A DNA stretch of 64,000 bases from Pelotomaculum propionicicum (GTDB lineage: Bacteria; Bacillota; Desulfotomaculia; Desulfotomaculales; Pelotomaculaceae), in assembly GCF_004369225.1 (NCBI RefSeq), contig NZ_QFFZ01000005.1, forward strand, positions 62,001 to 126,000. Reading direction: 5' to 3'. The position numbers and the translations under genes are program-made. This document shows, piece after piece, positions 43,215-53,036 of the stretch. The notes under the pieces were generated by a model. That model did no database searches and had not been told where the DNA came from. It saw only the letters and a list, made by a program, of their open reading frames with translations. The first letter of the stretch is position 1. Each line of letters opens with the position of its first letter.

Positions 43215-43886
43215 TTGATTATAGCTCAGCAGAAAAACATACAGGATATTGCGGCCATGGTCGGTGACTGTAAGAAAGTGCTGCTGGCGGGCTGCGGCGG
43301 CTGCGTCACCGTATGCCTGTCCGGCGGGGAAAAAGAAACAGAAATCCTGGCTGCAGCCCTGCGCCTGATGAAAAAACAGGCAGGCCAGCCCCTTGCCACC
43401 GTGACCTATACAGCCACCAGGCAGTGCGAGCCGGAGTTTATCCCGCCCATGGATGAACTGGTGCGGGATGTGGACGCGGTGATTTCACTGGCTTGTGGCG
43501 TAGGTGTGCAGTACCTGGCGGAAAGATACAAGGATAAATGGATAGTCCCCGCCATGGATACAATGTTTGCCGGTGGTGCCACAGGGTTTGGCAGCTGGGA
43601 AGAAAAATGCGGGCTGTGCGGCGACTGCGTGCTGCATAGGACCGGCGGCATTTGTCCGGTCATCCGCTGCTCCAAGAGCATCATGAACGGCCCGTGCGGC
43701 GGCTCACAGCATGGCAAATGTGAAATCAGCAAAGAAGTGGACTGTGCCTGGCAGCTGATTTATGACCGGATGAAGGCTCTGGGCAGGCTGTCAGAACTAA
43801 CTGTTATCCAACCGCCGAAAGACTGGTCGAAAGCAAGGGACGGCGGGCCACGCAGGATATTGAGAGAGGATTTGATCAAAGGGTGA
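43215..43886 (+). CDS. metV: MetV, zinc/iron-sulfur partner of methylene-THF reductase
   Basis: 223 residues, the MTHFR C-terminal domain family. Cys-rich: LLAGCGGCVTVC at the start and CGLCGDCVLHRTGGICPVIRCSKSIMNGPCGG near residue 135. In acetogens MetV forms a complex with MetF and passes electrons to its flavin. It starts with TTG after AAAGGAGCGAG and overlaps metF by 4 bases, consistent with a stoichiometric complex. Confidence 0.92.
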   Translation: MIIAQQKNIQDIAAMVGDCKKVLLAGCGGCVTVCLSGGEKETEILAAALRLMKKQAGQPLATVTYTATRQCEPEFIPPMDELVRDVDAVISLACGVGVQYLAERYKDKWIVPAMDTMFAGGATGFGSWEEKCGLCGDCVLHRTGGICPVIRCSKSIMNGPCGGSQHGKCEISKEVDCAWQLIYDRMKALGRLSELTVIQPPKDWSKARDGGPRRILREDLIKG

Positions 43887-44830
43887 AATATTTAAGCAAG
43901 CTGCAAAAAATGCTGGACAGCGGCCACTTTGCCGTTACTGCTGAAATAGGGCCGCCCAAGCATGCCGGCGCGCACAGCATCAGGCACCATGCCCAACTTT
44001 TAAAAAACCATGTGGACGCCACCAACATTACCGACAGCCAGACCGCCATCGTGCGTCTTTCCAGTATAGCCTCAGGCGTGCACATTCTAGATTGCGGCAT
44101 AGAGCCGATCGTCCAGATGACCGTGCGGGACAGAAACCGCATCGCCATCCAGGCCGACCTGCTTGGCGCCTACAGTTTGGGTATGCGCAACCTGCTCTGC
44201 CTGTCCGGCGACCACCAGCAGTTCGGCAACCACCCCACCTCAAAAAACGTATTTGATATTGACTCCATGCAGTTGATTTACCTGATGAGCAGGATGCGGG
44301 ATGAAAAGAAATTCTTCTGCGGTGAAGAGATCAAAGAATACGAGCCGCGGTTCTTTATCGGCGCGGTGGCGAACCCATTTGCCGATCCCTTTGAGTACAG
44401 GGTGGACCGCCTGGAAAAGAAAATCGAGGCCGGCGCGCAGTTTATCCAGACCCAGTGCATATTCGACATGGAGCGGTTTGAGCGCTTTATGGAAATGGTG
44501 CGGGCAAGAGGACTGGACCAAAGGGCGCATATCCTGGCCGGGGTAACTCCGCTGAAAAGCTGGCGTGCCGCCAAGTACATCCAGACCGGAGTGTCCGGCA
44601 TGATCGTGCCCGACTCCCTGGTGGAAAGGCTGAAAAACGCGGCAGACCCGAAAAAAGAAGGAATCAAAGTCTGTATCGAACAGATCAAACACATCAGGGA
44701 GAATATCAAGGGTATCCATGGTGTCCACGTCATGGCCATCGCCTGGGAAGAGGTCGTCCCCGAGATTGTGGAAAAGGCCGGGCTGTACCCGCGGCCGCAG
44801 GTTGAGTTTAATCCGGAAGAAAATGATTGA
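43883..44830 (+). CDS. metF: 5,10-methylenetetrahydrofolate reductase
   Basis: 315 residues; FAD-binding TIM barrel. FAVTAEIGPPKHAG carries the catalytic Glu, then CLSGDHQQFGNHP, FIGAVANPFADP and AQFIQTQCIFDMERFERFM, typical of MetF. Reduces methylene-THF to methyl-THF. Starts with GTG overlapping metV, so it is translationally coupled. It has no N-terminal Cys extension, so electrons must come from MetV and the upstream oxidoreductase. Confidence 0.95.
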   Translation: MKYLSKLQKMLDSGHFAVTAEIGPPKHAGAHSIRHHAQLLKNHVDATNITDSQTAIVRLSSIASGVHILDCGIEPIVQMTVRDRNRIAIQADLLGAYSLGMRNLLCLSGDHQQFGNHPTSKNVFDIDSMQLIYLMSRMRDEKKFFCGEEIKEYEPRFFIGAVANPFADPFEYRVDRLEKKIEAGAQFIQTQCIFDMERFERFMEMVRARGLDQRAHILAGVTPLKSWRAAKYIQTGVSGMIVPDSLVERLKNAADPKKEGIKVCIEQIKHIRENIKGIHGVHVMAIAWEEVVPEIVEKAGLYPRPQVEFNPEEND

Positions 44831-44873
44831 TAATTAATAAATATGATTTGCTGTTTTGGAAGGGGGTAGAGAT

Positions 44874-45725
44874 ATGTCGGCAGAACTCCTGGACGGAAAA
44901 AAAATAGCTGCTTCTTTAAGGGAAGAGGTTAAGGCAGAAGTGGCTATGCTAAAGGAGAAAGGTATTTATCCAAAACTGGCTGTTATTTTGGCCGGTGACG
45001 ACCCCGCTTCGGTGGTATACGTCGGCTCCAAAGAAAAATCATGCAGAAACGTCGGCATCGAATTGGTCCTGCACAAACTGCCGGAAGCAGTGGCCGAAAG
45101 CGAAGTGCTCGACCTGATCAGCCGGCTGAATAAAGATGACAGTGTCCATGGCATCATGATTGAACTGCCGCTGCCCGCGCACCTTAACAAAAAGAAGGTG
45201 CTGGAGGCGGTGCTGCCGGTAAAAGATGTCGACGGCGCTCACCCGATCAACCGGGGTTACATATTAAGCGGGGGAGACGGCCTTTTCCCGGCCACTCCTC
45301 AGAGCTGCATTGAGATTATGCTGCGCAGCGGTGTGGAGATTAAAGGCAAGCACGCGGTCATCGTCGGCCGCGGCGAGACAGTGGGCAAACCGCTGATGTT
45401 TATGCTTTTGAACCAGAATGCCACCATCACAGTGTGCCATACGAAGACCCGGGATCTGGCGGAGGAAACCAGGCGGGGCGACATCCTGGTGGCAGCGGCC
45501 GGGCGCCCGAAGATGATCACGGCGGACATGATCAAGCCGGGCGCTGTCGTGGTGGATGCCGGCATCAATGAAATTGAAGGTGGTATCTGCGGCGATGTCG
45601 ACTTTGAAAACGCCCGTGAAGTAGCCGGCATGATTTCCCCTGTGCCGGGCGGGGTGGGCAGCCTTACCACCGTCCTGATTCAGAAGAACGTCTTAAAAGC
45701 AATCAAGCTCCAGAACAAGTTGTAA
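44874..45725 (+). CDS. folD: Methylene-THF dehydrogenase/cyclohydrolase
   Basis: 283 residues from ATG 44874 (GGAAGGGGGTAGAGAT upstream). Substrate-site Tyr and Lys in VYVGSKEKSCRNVGI, PLPAHLNKKKVLEAV and KDVDGAHPINRG; the NADP Rossmann has VIVGRGETVGKPL, where most FolD read VVGRSxxVGxP. Interconverts methenyl- and methylene-THF. Followed by fchA, which duplicates the cyclohydrolase step, so this FolD may act mainly as dehydrogenase. Confidence 0.96.
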   Translation: MSAELLDGKKIAASLREEVKAEVAMLKEKGIYPKLAVILAGDDPASVVYVGSKEKSCRNVGIELVLHKLPEAVAESEVLDLISRLNKDDSVHGIMIELPLPAHLNKKKVLEAVLPVKDVDGAHPINRGYILSGGDGLFPATPQSCIEIMLRSGVEIKGKHAVIVGRGETVGKPLMFMLLNQNATITVCHTKTRDLAEETRRGDILVAAAGRPKMITADMIKPGAVVVDAGINEIEGGICGDVDFENAREVAGMISPVPGGVGSLTTVLIQKNVLKAIKLQNKL

Positions 45726-45754
45726 AATAATTTGTTATAAGGAAGTGACCTGAC

Positions 45755-46387
45755 ATGAGCGATATGTTTGATTATGGCTTCAGAAAAATACTGGCTGTCG
45801 CGGCATCCGACTCGCCCACTCCCGGCGGCGGCAGCGTATCGGCCATGGTAGGCGCCCTGGGAGTTTCAATGGCGGCCATGGTAGGGAACCTGACCGTGGG
45901 GAAACCGAAGTACGCTGAAGTGGAAGCCGAAGCGGCGGAGCTCACCGGCCGGGCCTATTATATCATGGCCAGGCTGGAGAAACTGATGGCTGCCGATATT
46001 GCGGCCTTCGGCAAGTTCATGGATACCTACCGGATGCCCAAAAATACCGATGAGGAAAAGGCCAGGCGGGAAGAGGCCGCCCAGAAGGCCTTAAAAGCCG
46101 CGACCAACGTGCCCCTGCAAGTCGCTAAAATGCTGCTTGAAGCATTGTCGGTTACAGAAAAGCTGGCCCGCATCGGCAACAAGACCGCAGTAAGCGATGC
46201 CGGGGTCGCCGCCTATGTTTGTGAAGCCGCCTGTCGGGCCGTGCTGCTGAATGTGGATATAAATGTGCCGCTGATCAGTGACCCCGGTTTTGTATCCGGG
46301 GTTCTGGCGGAAAAGAAAAAAATTGCAGACGAGGCCGCGCGGATCAAAAAGCTGGCCGTAGCCGTGGTAAAAGAAAGGATGCTCTAG
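45755..46387 (+). CDS. fchA: Methenyl-THF cyclohydrolase / formiminotransferase-cyclodeaminase family protein
   Basis: 210 residues, the cyclodeaminase fold: SDSPTPGGGSVSAMVGALGVSMAAMVGNLT near the N-terminus, helical throughout. In acetogenic clostridia FchA hydrolyses methenyl-THF to formyl-THF. Its place between folD and cooC within the pathway run supports that role rather than histidine degradation. A 150-base gap follows before cooC. Confidence 0.9.
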   Translation: MSDMFDYGFRKILAVAASDSPTPGGGSVSAMVGALGVSMAAMVGNLTVGKPKYAEVEAEAAELTGRAYYIMARLEKLMAADIAAFGKFMDTYRMPKNTDEEKARREEAAQKALKAATNVPLQVAKMLLEALSVTEKLARIGNKTAVSDAGVAAYVCEAACRAVLLNVDINVPLISDPGFVSGVLAEKKKIADEAARIKKLAVAVVKERML

Positions 46388-46539
46388 GAGTCATGATTCA
46401 GCCGGCCTCTTAGTTCACGGTTAATGAAAGAGAATTTTGCTTTTTTATCGGGTTCGGCACATGCTTCCTTGCTTTATTAAAGTACCGGACCTTCCGGATC
46501 GCTGCAGCGTAATATTACAATTTTAGACGGGGTGATTAA

Positions 46540-47304
46540 ATGAAGTTAGCGGTTTCCGGCAAAGGCGGCGTTGGCAAGACTACCATCGCTGCCGCCCTGG
46601 TCCAGTTGTTTTCCGAGTCACACCGTTTGGTTTATGCCATTGATGCGGACCCTGATGTTTGCCTGGCAGCCGCTATAGGTGTCCCTGATGATATAGCGGA
46701 CGAATTAAAGCCGCTGGTGGAGAAAAAGGATTTGATCAATGCCAAAACCGGCGGCGAGGGCGCTTTTTTCACTTTGAACCCCAAACTCAATGACGAACTG
46801 GATGATTATTGCATCAGCTGCGGCAACATCAAGTACCTGCGCATGGGAGGTATAAAAAGAGGCGGTTCCGCCTGTTACTGCCGTGAAAATTCGTTTCTCC
46901 ACGCGGTGGTGTCCGCCCTTTTGCTGGGGGAGAAAGATATTGTCATTATGGACATGGGAGCTGGCATAGAGCACCTATCCCGCGGCACGGCCAGGGGTGT
47001 TGATTTAATGCTGGTTGTGGTGGAGCCGAGTCTAAACAGCATTAAAACAGCAGCCCTTGTCAAAAAGCTTGCCACGGACTTGGGCATAAAGAAAATACGG
47101 ATCATCGGCAACAAGATAGGAAGCCAGGCAGAAAAGGACTTTATTTTAAATAATTTTAAGCCTGAAGAAGTTTTAGGCTTTGTAAGCCTGGATGCTGAAA
47201 TAAGGGAGGGTGCGATGAAAAAAAGGTCAATTAAAGAAGTAAAAGGGGATTTCATTAATGAAATGACCCGGATCTATCAAAAAATGATAGCTGAAAGCAA
47301 CTAA
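46540..47304 (+). CDS. cooC: CO dehydrogenase nickel-insertion ATPase CooC
   Basis: 254 residues, SIMIBI-class NTPase. Deviant P-loop SGKGGVGKTTIAAAL at residues 5-19, switch region DADPDVCLA, and a Cys pair CISCG plus CYC (YCRENSFLHA) that could bind nickel or zinc. It matures the C-cluster of CO dehydrogenase. It immediately precedes acsA and is one of two CooC-like genes here; the other is at 55004. Confidence 0.94.
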   Translation: MKLAVSGKGGVGKTTIAAALVQLFSESHRLVYAIDADPDVCLAAAIGVPDDIADELKPLVEKKDLINAKTGGEGAFFTLNPKLNDELDDYCISCGNIKYLRMGGIKRGGSACYCRENSFLHAVVSALLLGEKDIVIMDMGAGIEHLSRGTARGVDLMLVVVEPSLNSIKTAALVKKLATDLGIKKIRIIGNKIGSQAEKDFILNNFKPEEVLGFVSLDAEIREGAMKKRSIKEVKGDFINEMTRIYQKMIAESN

Positions 47305-47377
47305 TTATAGCTTATAAAATCAAATAACCTTTCAGATAATCAATAATTTTAAGATTCTTAACCAAGGAGGTTCGATA

Positions 47378-49393
47378 ATGCCCAGATTCAAAGACCCCAG
47401 TCATACTTGCAGGCCGTCGGGCGCACCCAGGGTTGTTGATCCCAAAACACTTGGAAGAAGCGCCGACCCGGCAGTCCTGGAGATGATTGACTATGCAAGA
47501 GAAAAGGGAGTAATAACTTCATTTGACCGCTTTGTAGCCCAGCAGCCCCAGTGCCAGATTGGCTACAAAGGGTTGTGCTGCCGCTTCTGCATGGCCGGCC
47601 CTTGCAGGATTAAGGCTGAAGAAGGGCCAGGCAGCAAAGGAATCTGTGGCGCTTCCGCGTGGACTATCGCCGCCAGGAGCACCGGTCTGATGCTTCTGAC
47701 AGGCGCCGCATCCCATAGCGAGCACGCCCACGTTATCCTGGAAACGGTACATAAAACGGCGCACGGCAAGGCGCCTGACTACAGCATCAAAGATGTGGAT
47801 AAGCTGCGCCGCGTCTGCGCCCGTGTCGGCATAGCCACCGGCGGCAAGGATGAACTGACTATGGTTAAGGAATTATGTGAGCTTGCTTTTAAAGAATACA
47901 GCCGCCTCAAAGGAGAAGGTTTCTCCAACTGGGTGCGGACAACAGTCACCCCGGACCGCAATGAAAAATTCACCAGCCATGACATTATGCCCAGCGGTGT
48001 CTACAACGTCATCTCCGAACTGGTTACCCAGGCCCACGTCGGCATGGACAACGATCCGGTCAACATTATTTTCTCAGCCCTCCGGGTCGCGCTTGCTGAC
48101 TATATCGGGATGCATATAGGCACCGACTTTTCCGACATCCTCTTCGGGACTCCCAAGCCGCTTCTTTCTGAAGCAAACTTCGGGATAATTGACCCCGACA
48201 ATGTTAACATAGCCATGTACGGCCACAACCCGGTCCTGAGCGAACTCATCTGCGACGCCGCTGAATCCATGCAGCAAGAGGCAAAGGCCGCCGGGGCGAA
48301 GGGCATCCAGTTGATGGGCATCTGCTGCACGGGCAACGAAGTGATCATGCGCCGCGGGGTGCCTATTGTAACTTCCTATGCGTCAGCCGAACTGCCGATT
48401 CTCACCGGGGCGCTAGACGCCTATGTGGTGGACGTCCAGTGTATCATGCCTTCCATCCGCACGGTGGCTGAATGTTTCCATACCAGAATTATCACAACCT
48501 CACCTATTGTAAAAATACCCGGTTCTTATCATATAGACTTTCAGACGGAATACGCCATGGATAATGCCAGGACCGCAATACAGTATGCCATAGAAGCGTT
48601 TAAGCTCAGGGACAAAAGCAAATATCACATCCCCCAGGAAAGGCACAAGGTCATCGCGGGCTGGAGCCTGGAGGCGCTGTATGAGCTGTTTGGCTCGGTT
48701 AACCCCGACAACCCGGTCAGCGTGCTGACAGATGCCATTTTAGCCGGTGAAATCAAGGGCGTGGCCATGCTGGCAGGGTGCAACAACCTGAAGCGGTTCC
48801 AGGACGACAGCCATATTACAATCGCCAAAGAAATGATTAAAAATGATGTATTTGTCATAGGCACCGGCTGCGTGATGCAGGCCTGCGCCAGGGCCGGCCT
48901 CCTGGCGCCCGAGGCAATGGAGCTGGCCGGAGACGGGCTCAAGAAGTTTCTGGCCAGAATCAGCGAAAAAGCCGACCTGAAGGTGGGCCTGCCGCCGATG
49001 TTCCATATGGGTTCCTGCGTTGACAACACCCGCTGCAGCGACCTGATGATGGATATGGCGAAGCAGCTGGGCGTGGCAACCCCGAAAGTGCCGTGGGTGG
49101 CCTCCGCGCCTGAAGCCATGAGCGGCAAGGCCGTGTCAATCGGCTGCTGGTGCGTGGCCATGGGCATGCCGGTGCATGTCGGCGCGATGCCGCCGCTGGA
49201 AGGCAGCGATTTGATTTACAGCATCGTCACGCAGGTTGCGCATGATGTTTACGGCGGCCACTTTATATTTGAAATGGACCCTGCTATTGCAGCTCAGAAG
49301 ATGCTGAACGCGCTGGAATACCGCACCTGGAAGCTGGGCGTACACCGTGCGGCTGCTGAGAGATTTGAAACTGCTCTTTGCCAGAACTACTAA
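47378..49393 (+). CDS. acsA: Carbon monoxide dehydrogenase catalytic subunit
   Basis: 671 residues. N-terminal Cys set for the B and D clusters (CQIGYKGLCCRFCMAGPCRI near residue 50), C-cluster Cys and His in later motifs (GCCTGNEVIMRRG-like region, LAGCNN, GTGCVMQACARAG, HMGSCVDNTR). Reversibly reduces CO2 to CO on a Ni-Fe-S cluster and, with AcsB, forms the bifunctional CODH/ACS. Preceded by AAGGAGG. The end overlaps an upstream extension of the acsB frame, but acsB really begins at 49420. Confidence 0.97.
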   Translation: MPRFKDPSHTCRPSGAPRVVDPKTLGRSADPAVLEMIDYAREKGVITSFDRFVAQQPQCQIGYKGLCCRFCMAGPCRIKAEEGPGSKGICGASAWTIAARSTGLMLLTGAASHSEHAHVILETVHKTAHGKAPDYSIKDVDKLRRVCARVGIATGGKDELTMVKELCELAFKEYSRLKGEGFSNWVRTTVTPDRNEKFTSHDIMPSGVYNVISELVTQAHVGMDNDPVNIIFSALRVALADYIGMHIGTDFSDILFGTPKPLLSEANFGIIDPDNVNIAMYGHNPVLSELICDAAESMQQEAKAAGAKGIQLMGICCTGNEVIMRRGVPIVTSYASAELPILTGALDAYVVDVQCIMPSIRTVAECFHTRIITTSPIVKIPGSYHIDFQTEYAMDNARTAIQYAIEAFKLRDKSKYHIPQERHKVIAGWSLEALYELFGSVNPDNPVSVLTDAILAGEIKGVAMLAGCNNLKRFQDDSHITIAKEMIKNDVFVIGTGCVMQACARAGLLAPEAMELAGDGLKKFLARISEKADLKVGLPPMFHMGSCVDNTRCSDLMMDMAKQLGVATPKVPWVASAPEAMSGKAVSIGCWCVAMGMPVHVGAMPPLEGSDLIYSIVTQVAHDVYGGHFIFEMDPAIAAQKMLNALEYRTWKLGVHRAAAERFETALCQNY

Positions 49394-49419
49394 GCGGTGG
49401 ATCGAGAGGAGGAAAAGAG

Positions 49420-51618
49420 ATGTCCGAGCAAATTCATTTTAATCAGATTTACGAAGGGTGCGTAGAACCGGGCAAGGAGCCGAAAAAGCTTTATCGCTCA
49501 ATGTATAACGGCGCGATTACCGCTGTAAGTTACGCGGAAATCCTGCTCAGCCAGGCCATAAGAGAATATGGGGCGCAGCAGCCGGTTGGCTACCCGGACA
49601 CTGCTTATAATATCCCGGTCATCCGCTGCATGAGCGGCGAGCAGGTCACCAAGCTGGGTGATCTGCCGCCGATTTTAAACCGGATGCGCGCGCAAATTAA
49701 GGAAGAAAAAACATTCGAAAATATGCTGCTCTGGGGTGAATCCACCTGGTACGCCGCCGATATCATCGAGGCGCTGCGCTATCTCAAGCATACTCCGGAA
49801 AACCCGATTGTGCAGCCGCCCTGGACCGGGTTTATCGGTGACCCGGTGGTGCGCCAGTACGGCATTAAGATGGTTGACTGGACCATTCCCGGCGAAGCCG
49901 TCATTGTAGGCCGCGCCAGGACCAGCAAAGATGCGAAAAAGATTGTTGACAGCCTCATGGCCAAGGGCCTGATGCTGTTCCTTTCAGATGAAATTATCGA
50001 GCAGCTGCTCGAAGAAAATGTGAAATTAGGGCTAGACTATATCGCTTACCCCCTGGGCAACTTTACTCAGGTAGTCCATGCCGCCAACTACGCCCTGCGG
50101 GCCGGCATGATGTTCGGCGGGATCCCGCCGGGGGAACGTGAAGCGCAGCGTGATTACCAGCGCCGCCGCGTTCTGGCTTTTATTATGTACCTGGGCGAGC
50201 GGGACATGGTCAAGGACGCCGCCTGCGCCGGCGCCATCTTTACCGGTTTTCCCGTAATAACTGACCAGTCGCTGGGGGAAGACGAGCAGATTAAAGACTG
50301 GTTTGTTTCAGAGCCGGACTATGAAAAAATCGTCCAGACCGCCCTGGAAATACGGGGGATCAAGATTACCGCCATCGACATCGACGCGCCGATTACCATC
50401 GGCCCGGCCTTCGAGGGTGAGACCATCCGCAAGAGCGACATGCACTGCGGTTTCGGCGGGCAGAAGACCCCGGGCTTCGAGCTGGTGCGCATGATGGGGC
50501 CGGATGACATTGAAGACGGCAAGGTCACGGTGATCGGCCCTGATATTGATACCATTGAGCCGGGCGGCATGCTGCCTATCGGCATCCTGGTCGAGGTTTA
50601 CGGCCGGAAAATGCAGGAAGACTTCGAGCCGGTGCTGGAACGCCGCATCCACTATTTCATTAACTACGGTGAGGGCATCTGGCACGTGGCCCAGAGGGAC
50701 ATCAACTGGCTGAGGGTGAGTAAAGACGCCTTCAGCAAGGGATTCAGGCTCAAACACTTTGGCAACATTCTCTACGCCAAGTTCAAATCCGAGTTTCCTT
50801 CCATTGTCGACAGGGTCCAGGTGACAATTATGACCGACGAGGCCAAAGTACTGGAAATGCGTGAAATAGCGAGGGAATACTACGCCAGGCGCGACGAGCG
50901 GCTGAAAGAACTGCGGGACGAGGCGGTGGACACTTTCTACTCTTGCACCCTTTGCCAGTCCTTCGCGCCTACTCACGTTTGCGTGGTAGCGCCGCAGCGG
51001 GTAGGTTTGTGCGGCGCGGTGAGCTGGCTGGACGCCAAGGCCTCCTACGAGATCAACCCGCACGGGCCGAACCAGCCCATTCTCAAGGAAGGCATCATTG
51101 ACGAAGTCAAGGGACAGTGGAGCAGCTTTAACGAATTTACTTATAAAAACTCACAGCGCACCATCGAGGCAGTGAACTTTTACACCATCATGGAATACCC
51201 GATGACCTCCTGCGGCTGCTTTGAGTGCATCCTGGCCATGGTGCCCGAGTGCAACGGCTTTATGGTGGTCAACCGCGAGCACGGCGGCATGACGCCGTCC
51301 GGCATGACATTCTCCACCCTGGCCGGCACCATCGGCGGCGGCGCGCAGATGCCGGGCTTTATGGGCATCGGCAGGTCTTACCTGTCTTCTCCCAAATTTG
51401 TCCCGGCTGACGGCGGCCTGGCCAGGCTGGTCTGGATGCCGAAAGAGCTGAAAGAAGCTCTCCGGCCTCAGTTGGAGCAGGCTGCTGAAGATGCCGGGCT
51501 GGGAAGAGACTTTATCGATAAAATAGCCGACGAGACGATCGGTATTGAAGGTGAGGAAATACTGCCGTTCCTCGAGGAAAATGGTCACCCTGCTTTGACC
51601 ATGGACCCTCTCATCTAA
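49420..51618 (+). CDS. acsB: Acetyl-CoA synthase (CODH/ACS alpha subunit)
   Basis: 732 residues from ATG 49420 after GAGGAGGAAAAG. The A-cluster ligands are visible: SCTLCQSFAPTHVCVVAPQR and LCGAVSW for the 4Fe-4S cluster, and SCGCFECI supplying the Cys-Gly-Cys nickel site. Joins a methyl group from the corrinoid protein, CO from AcsA and CoA into acetyl-CoA. Length matches the bacterial enzyme (about 730), including the N-terminal domain that contacts CODH. Confidence 0.97.
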   Translation: MSEQIHFNQIYEGCVEPGKEPKKLYRSMYNGAITAVSYAEILLSQAIREYGAQQPVGYPDTAYNIPVIRCMSGEQVTKLGDLPPILNRMRAQIKEEKTFENMLLWGESTWYAADIIEALRYLKHTPENPIVQPPWTGFIGDPVVRQYGIKMVDWTIPGEAVIVGRARTSKDAKKIVDSLMAKGLMLFLSDEIIEQLLEENVKLGLDYIAYPLGNFTQVVHAANYALRAGMMFGGIPPGEREAQRDYQRRRVLAFIMYLGERDMVKDAACAGAIFTGFPVITDQSLGEDEQIKDWFVSEPDYEKIVQTALEIRGIKITAIDIDAPITIGPAFEGETIRKSDMHCGFGGQKTPGFELVRMMGPDDIEDGKVTVIGPDIDTIEPGGMLPIGILVEVYGRKMQEDFEPVLERRIHYFINYGEGIWHVAQRDINWLRVSKDAFSKGFRLKHFGNILYAKFKSEFPSIVDRVQVTIMTDEAKVLEMREIAREYYARRDERLKELRDEAVDTFYSCTLCQSFAPTHVCVVAPQRVGLCGAVSWLDAKASYEINPHGPNQPILKEGIIDEVKGQWSSFNEFTYKNSQRTIEAVNFYTIMEYPMTSCGCFECILAMVPECNGFMVVNREHGGMTPSGMTFSTLAGTIGGGAQMPGFMGIGRSYLSSPKFVPADGGLARLVWMPKELKEALRPQLEQAAEDAGLGRDFIDKIADETIGIEGEEILPFLEENGHPALTMDPLI

Positions 51619-51654
51619 GGAATTAAAAGAAGGAACCAGAAAGGAGAAAAAAGT

Positions 51655-52992
51655 ATGGCACTATCGGGATTACAAATTTTTAAACAACTGCCCAAGACGA
51701 ACTGTAAGGATTGTGGTCAGGCCACCTGCCTGGCATTCGCCATGGCCCTTGCCACCGGCAAAGCCAGCCTGGATCAGTGCCCGCATGTCAGTGACGCGGC
51801 GAGGGAGGTCCTTGATTCCGCGTCCGCGCCGCCTGTTGCGCTGGTGAAGATTGGTGTTGGCGATGAGCAGGTTGAGCTCGGCAATGAAACTGTGCTCTTC
51901 CGGCATGACAAACGCTTTGAGCACCCGTGCGCCATAGCCATACCGGTTTGCGACACTATGGGCGACGCTGAGATAGTCAGCAAGGTTGACGCCATCAACA
52001 AGCTGGTATTCGACCGGGTGGGGCAGACTCATAGAGTAGATATGGTACTCGTCTGCGCCTGCTCCGGCAGTCCCGAACGGTTTGTGGAAGCAGTCAAGCT
52101 GGTTGCCGGCCGTACCGCGTACCCGTTGATTCTGAAGAGCGAAGACCCGGCGACTATTGAAAAGGCGCTGGAAGTTGTCGCAGCCAAGAAGCCCCTGGTT
52201 TACAGCGCCAACGCCGCGAATTATCAGGCCATGGCCGCCCTGGCCAAAAAATTTGAAGTTCCTTTGGTGGTGCAGGGCGCAGGTTTGGATGAACTCGCCT
52301 CGTTAGTTGAAAAGGTTGCGGAACTGGGCTGCAAACAGCTGATCCTGGACTCCGGGACGACCGAATTGGGCCAGGTCCTGACCGACCAGACCCAGATCAG
52401 GCGTCAGGCGTTAAAGAAATTCCGCCCGTTCGGCTACCCGACCATAGTCTTTGCCTCTAATGAAGACCCATTCCAGGCGGTGATTGACGCCGGTGTATAT
52501 ATCGCCAAATACGCGGGTATAGTTGTCATAGACAGCGTAGACCCGGCAGACATCCTGCCCCTGATCACACTGCGCCTGAACATCTATACCGACCCGCAAA
52601 AGCCGATTGCGGTTGAATCAAAAATATACGAGATCCTGACCCCGGGTCCTGATTCGCCGGTATACCTGACCACCAACTTTTCTCTTACTTACTTCTGCGT
52701 CGCCGGTGATATAGAAGCGTCCAGAGTGCCCGGCTATGTCCTGCCTGTGGATACCGACGGCGTATCTGTCCTTACCGGCTGGGCCGCCGGCAAATTTACG
52801 CCGGAAAAGATATCGGAAATGATGAACACCTGCGGTATTGCCGGCAAAGTATCGCACCGCAAGGTGATTATACCAGGCGGCGTGGCGGTTTTAAGCGGCA
52901 AGCTGCAGGAAATATCAGGCTGGGAAGTGCTGGTAGGACCCAGAGATTCTTCCGGCATACCGAGCTTTATCAAACAGCGCTGGAACGCCTGA
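51655..52992 (+). CDS. acsC: Corrinoid/iron-sulfur protein large subunit
   Basis: 445 residues. An N-terminal 4Fe-4S motif KTNCKDCGQATCLAFAMAL binds the low-potential cluster; a TIM barrel and a C-terminal corrinoid-binding domain follow (VLTGWAAGKFTPEKI). It forms a heterodimer with AcsD and carries the methyl group on cobalt between AcsE and AcsB. Strong ribosome binding site (GAAAGGAG). acsV follows 44 bases later. Confidence 0.96.
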   Translation: MALSGLQIFKQLPKTNCKDCGQATCLAFAMALATGKASLDQCPHVSDAAREVLDSASAPPVALVKIGVGDEQVELGNETVLFRHDKRFEHPCAIAIPVCDTMGDAEIVSKVDAINKLVFDRVGQTHRVDMVLVCACSGSPERFVEAVKLVAGRTAYPLILKSEDPATIEKALEVVAAKKPLVYSANAANYQAMAALAKKFEVPLVVQGAGLDELASLVEKVAELGCKQLILDSGTTELGQVLTDQTQIRRQALKKFRPFGYPTIVFASNEDPFQAVIDAGVYIAKYAGIVVIDSVDPADILPLITLRLNIYTDPQKPIAVESKIYEILTPGPDSPVYLTTNFSLTYFCVAGDIEASRVPGYVLPVDTDGVSVLTGWAAGKFTPEKISEMMNTCGIAGKVSHRKVIIPGGVAVLSGKLQEISGWEVLVGPRDSSGIPSFIKQRWNA

Positions 52993-53036
52993 TTTAACCC
53001 GTCCCTCACTCATGATTTAGAAAGGATTAACCGGTT

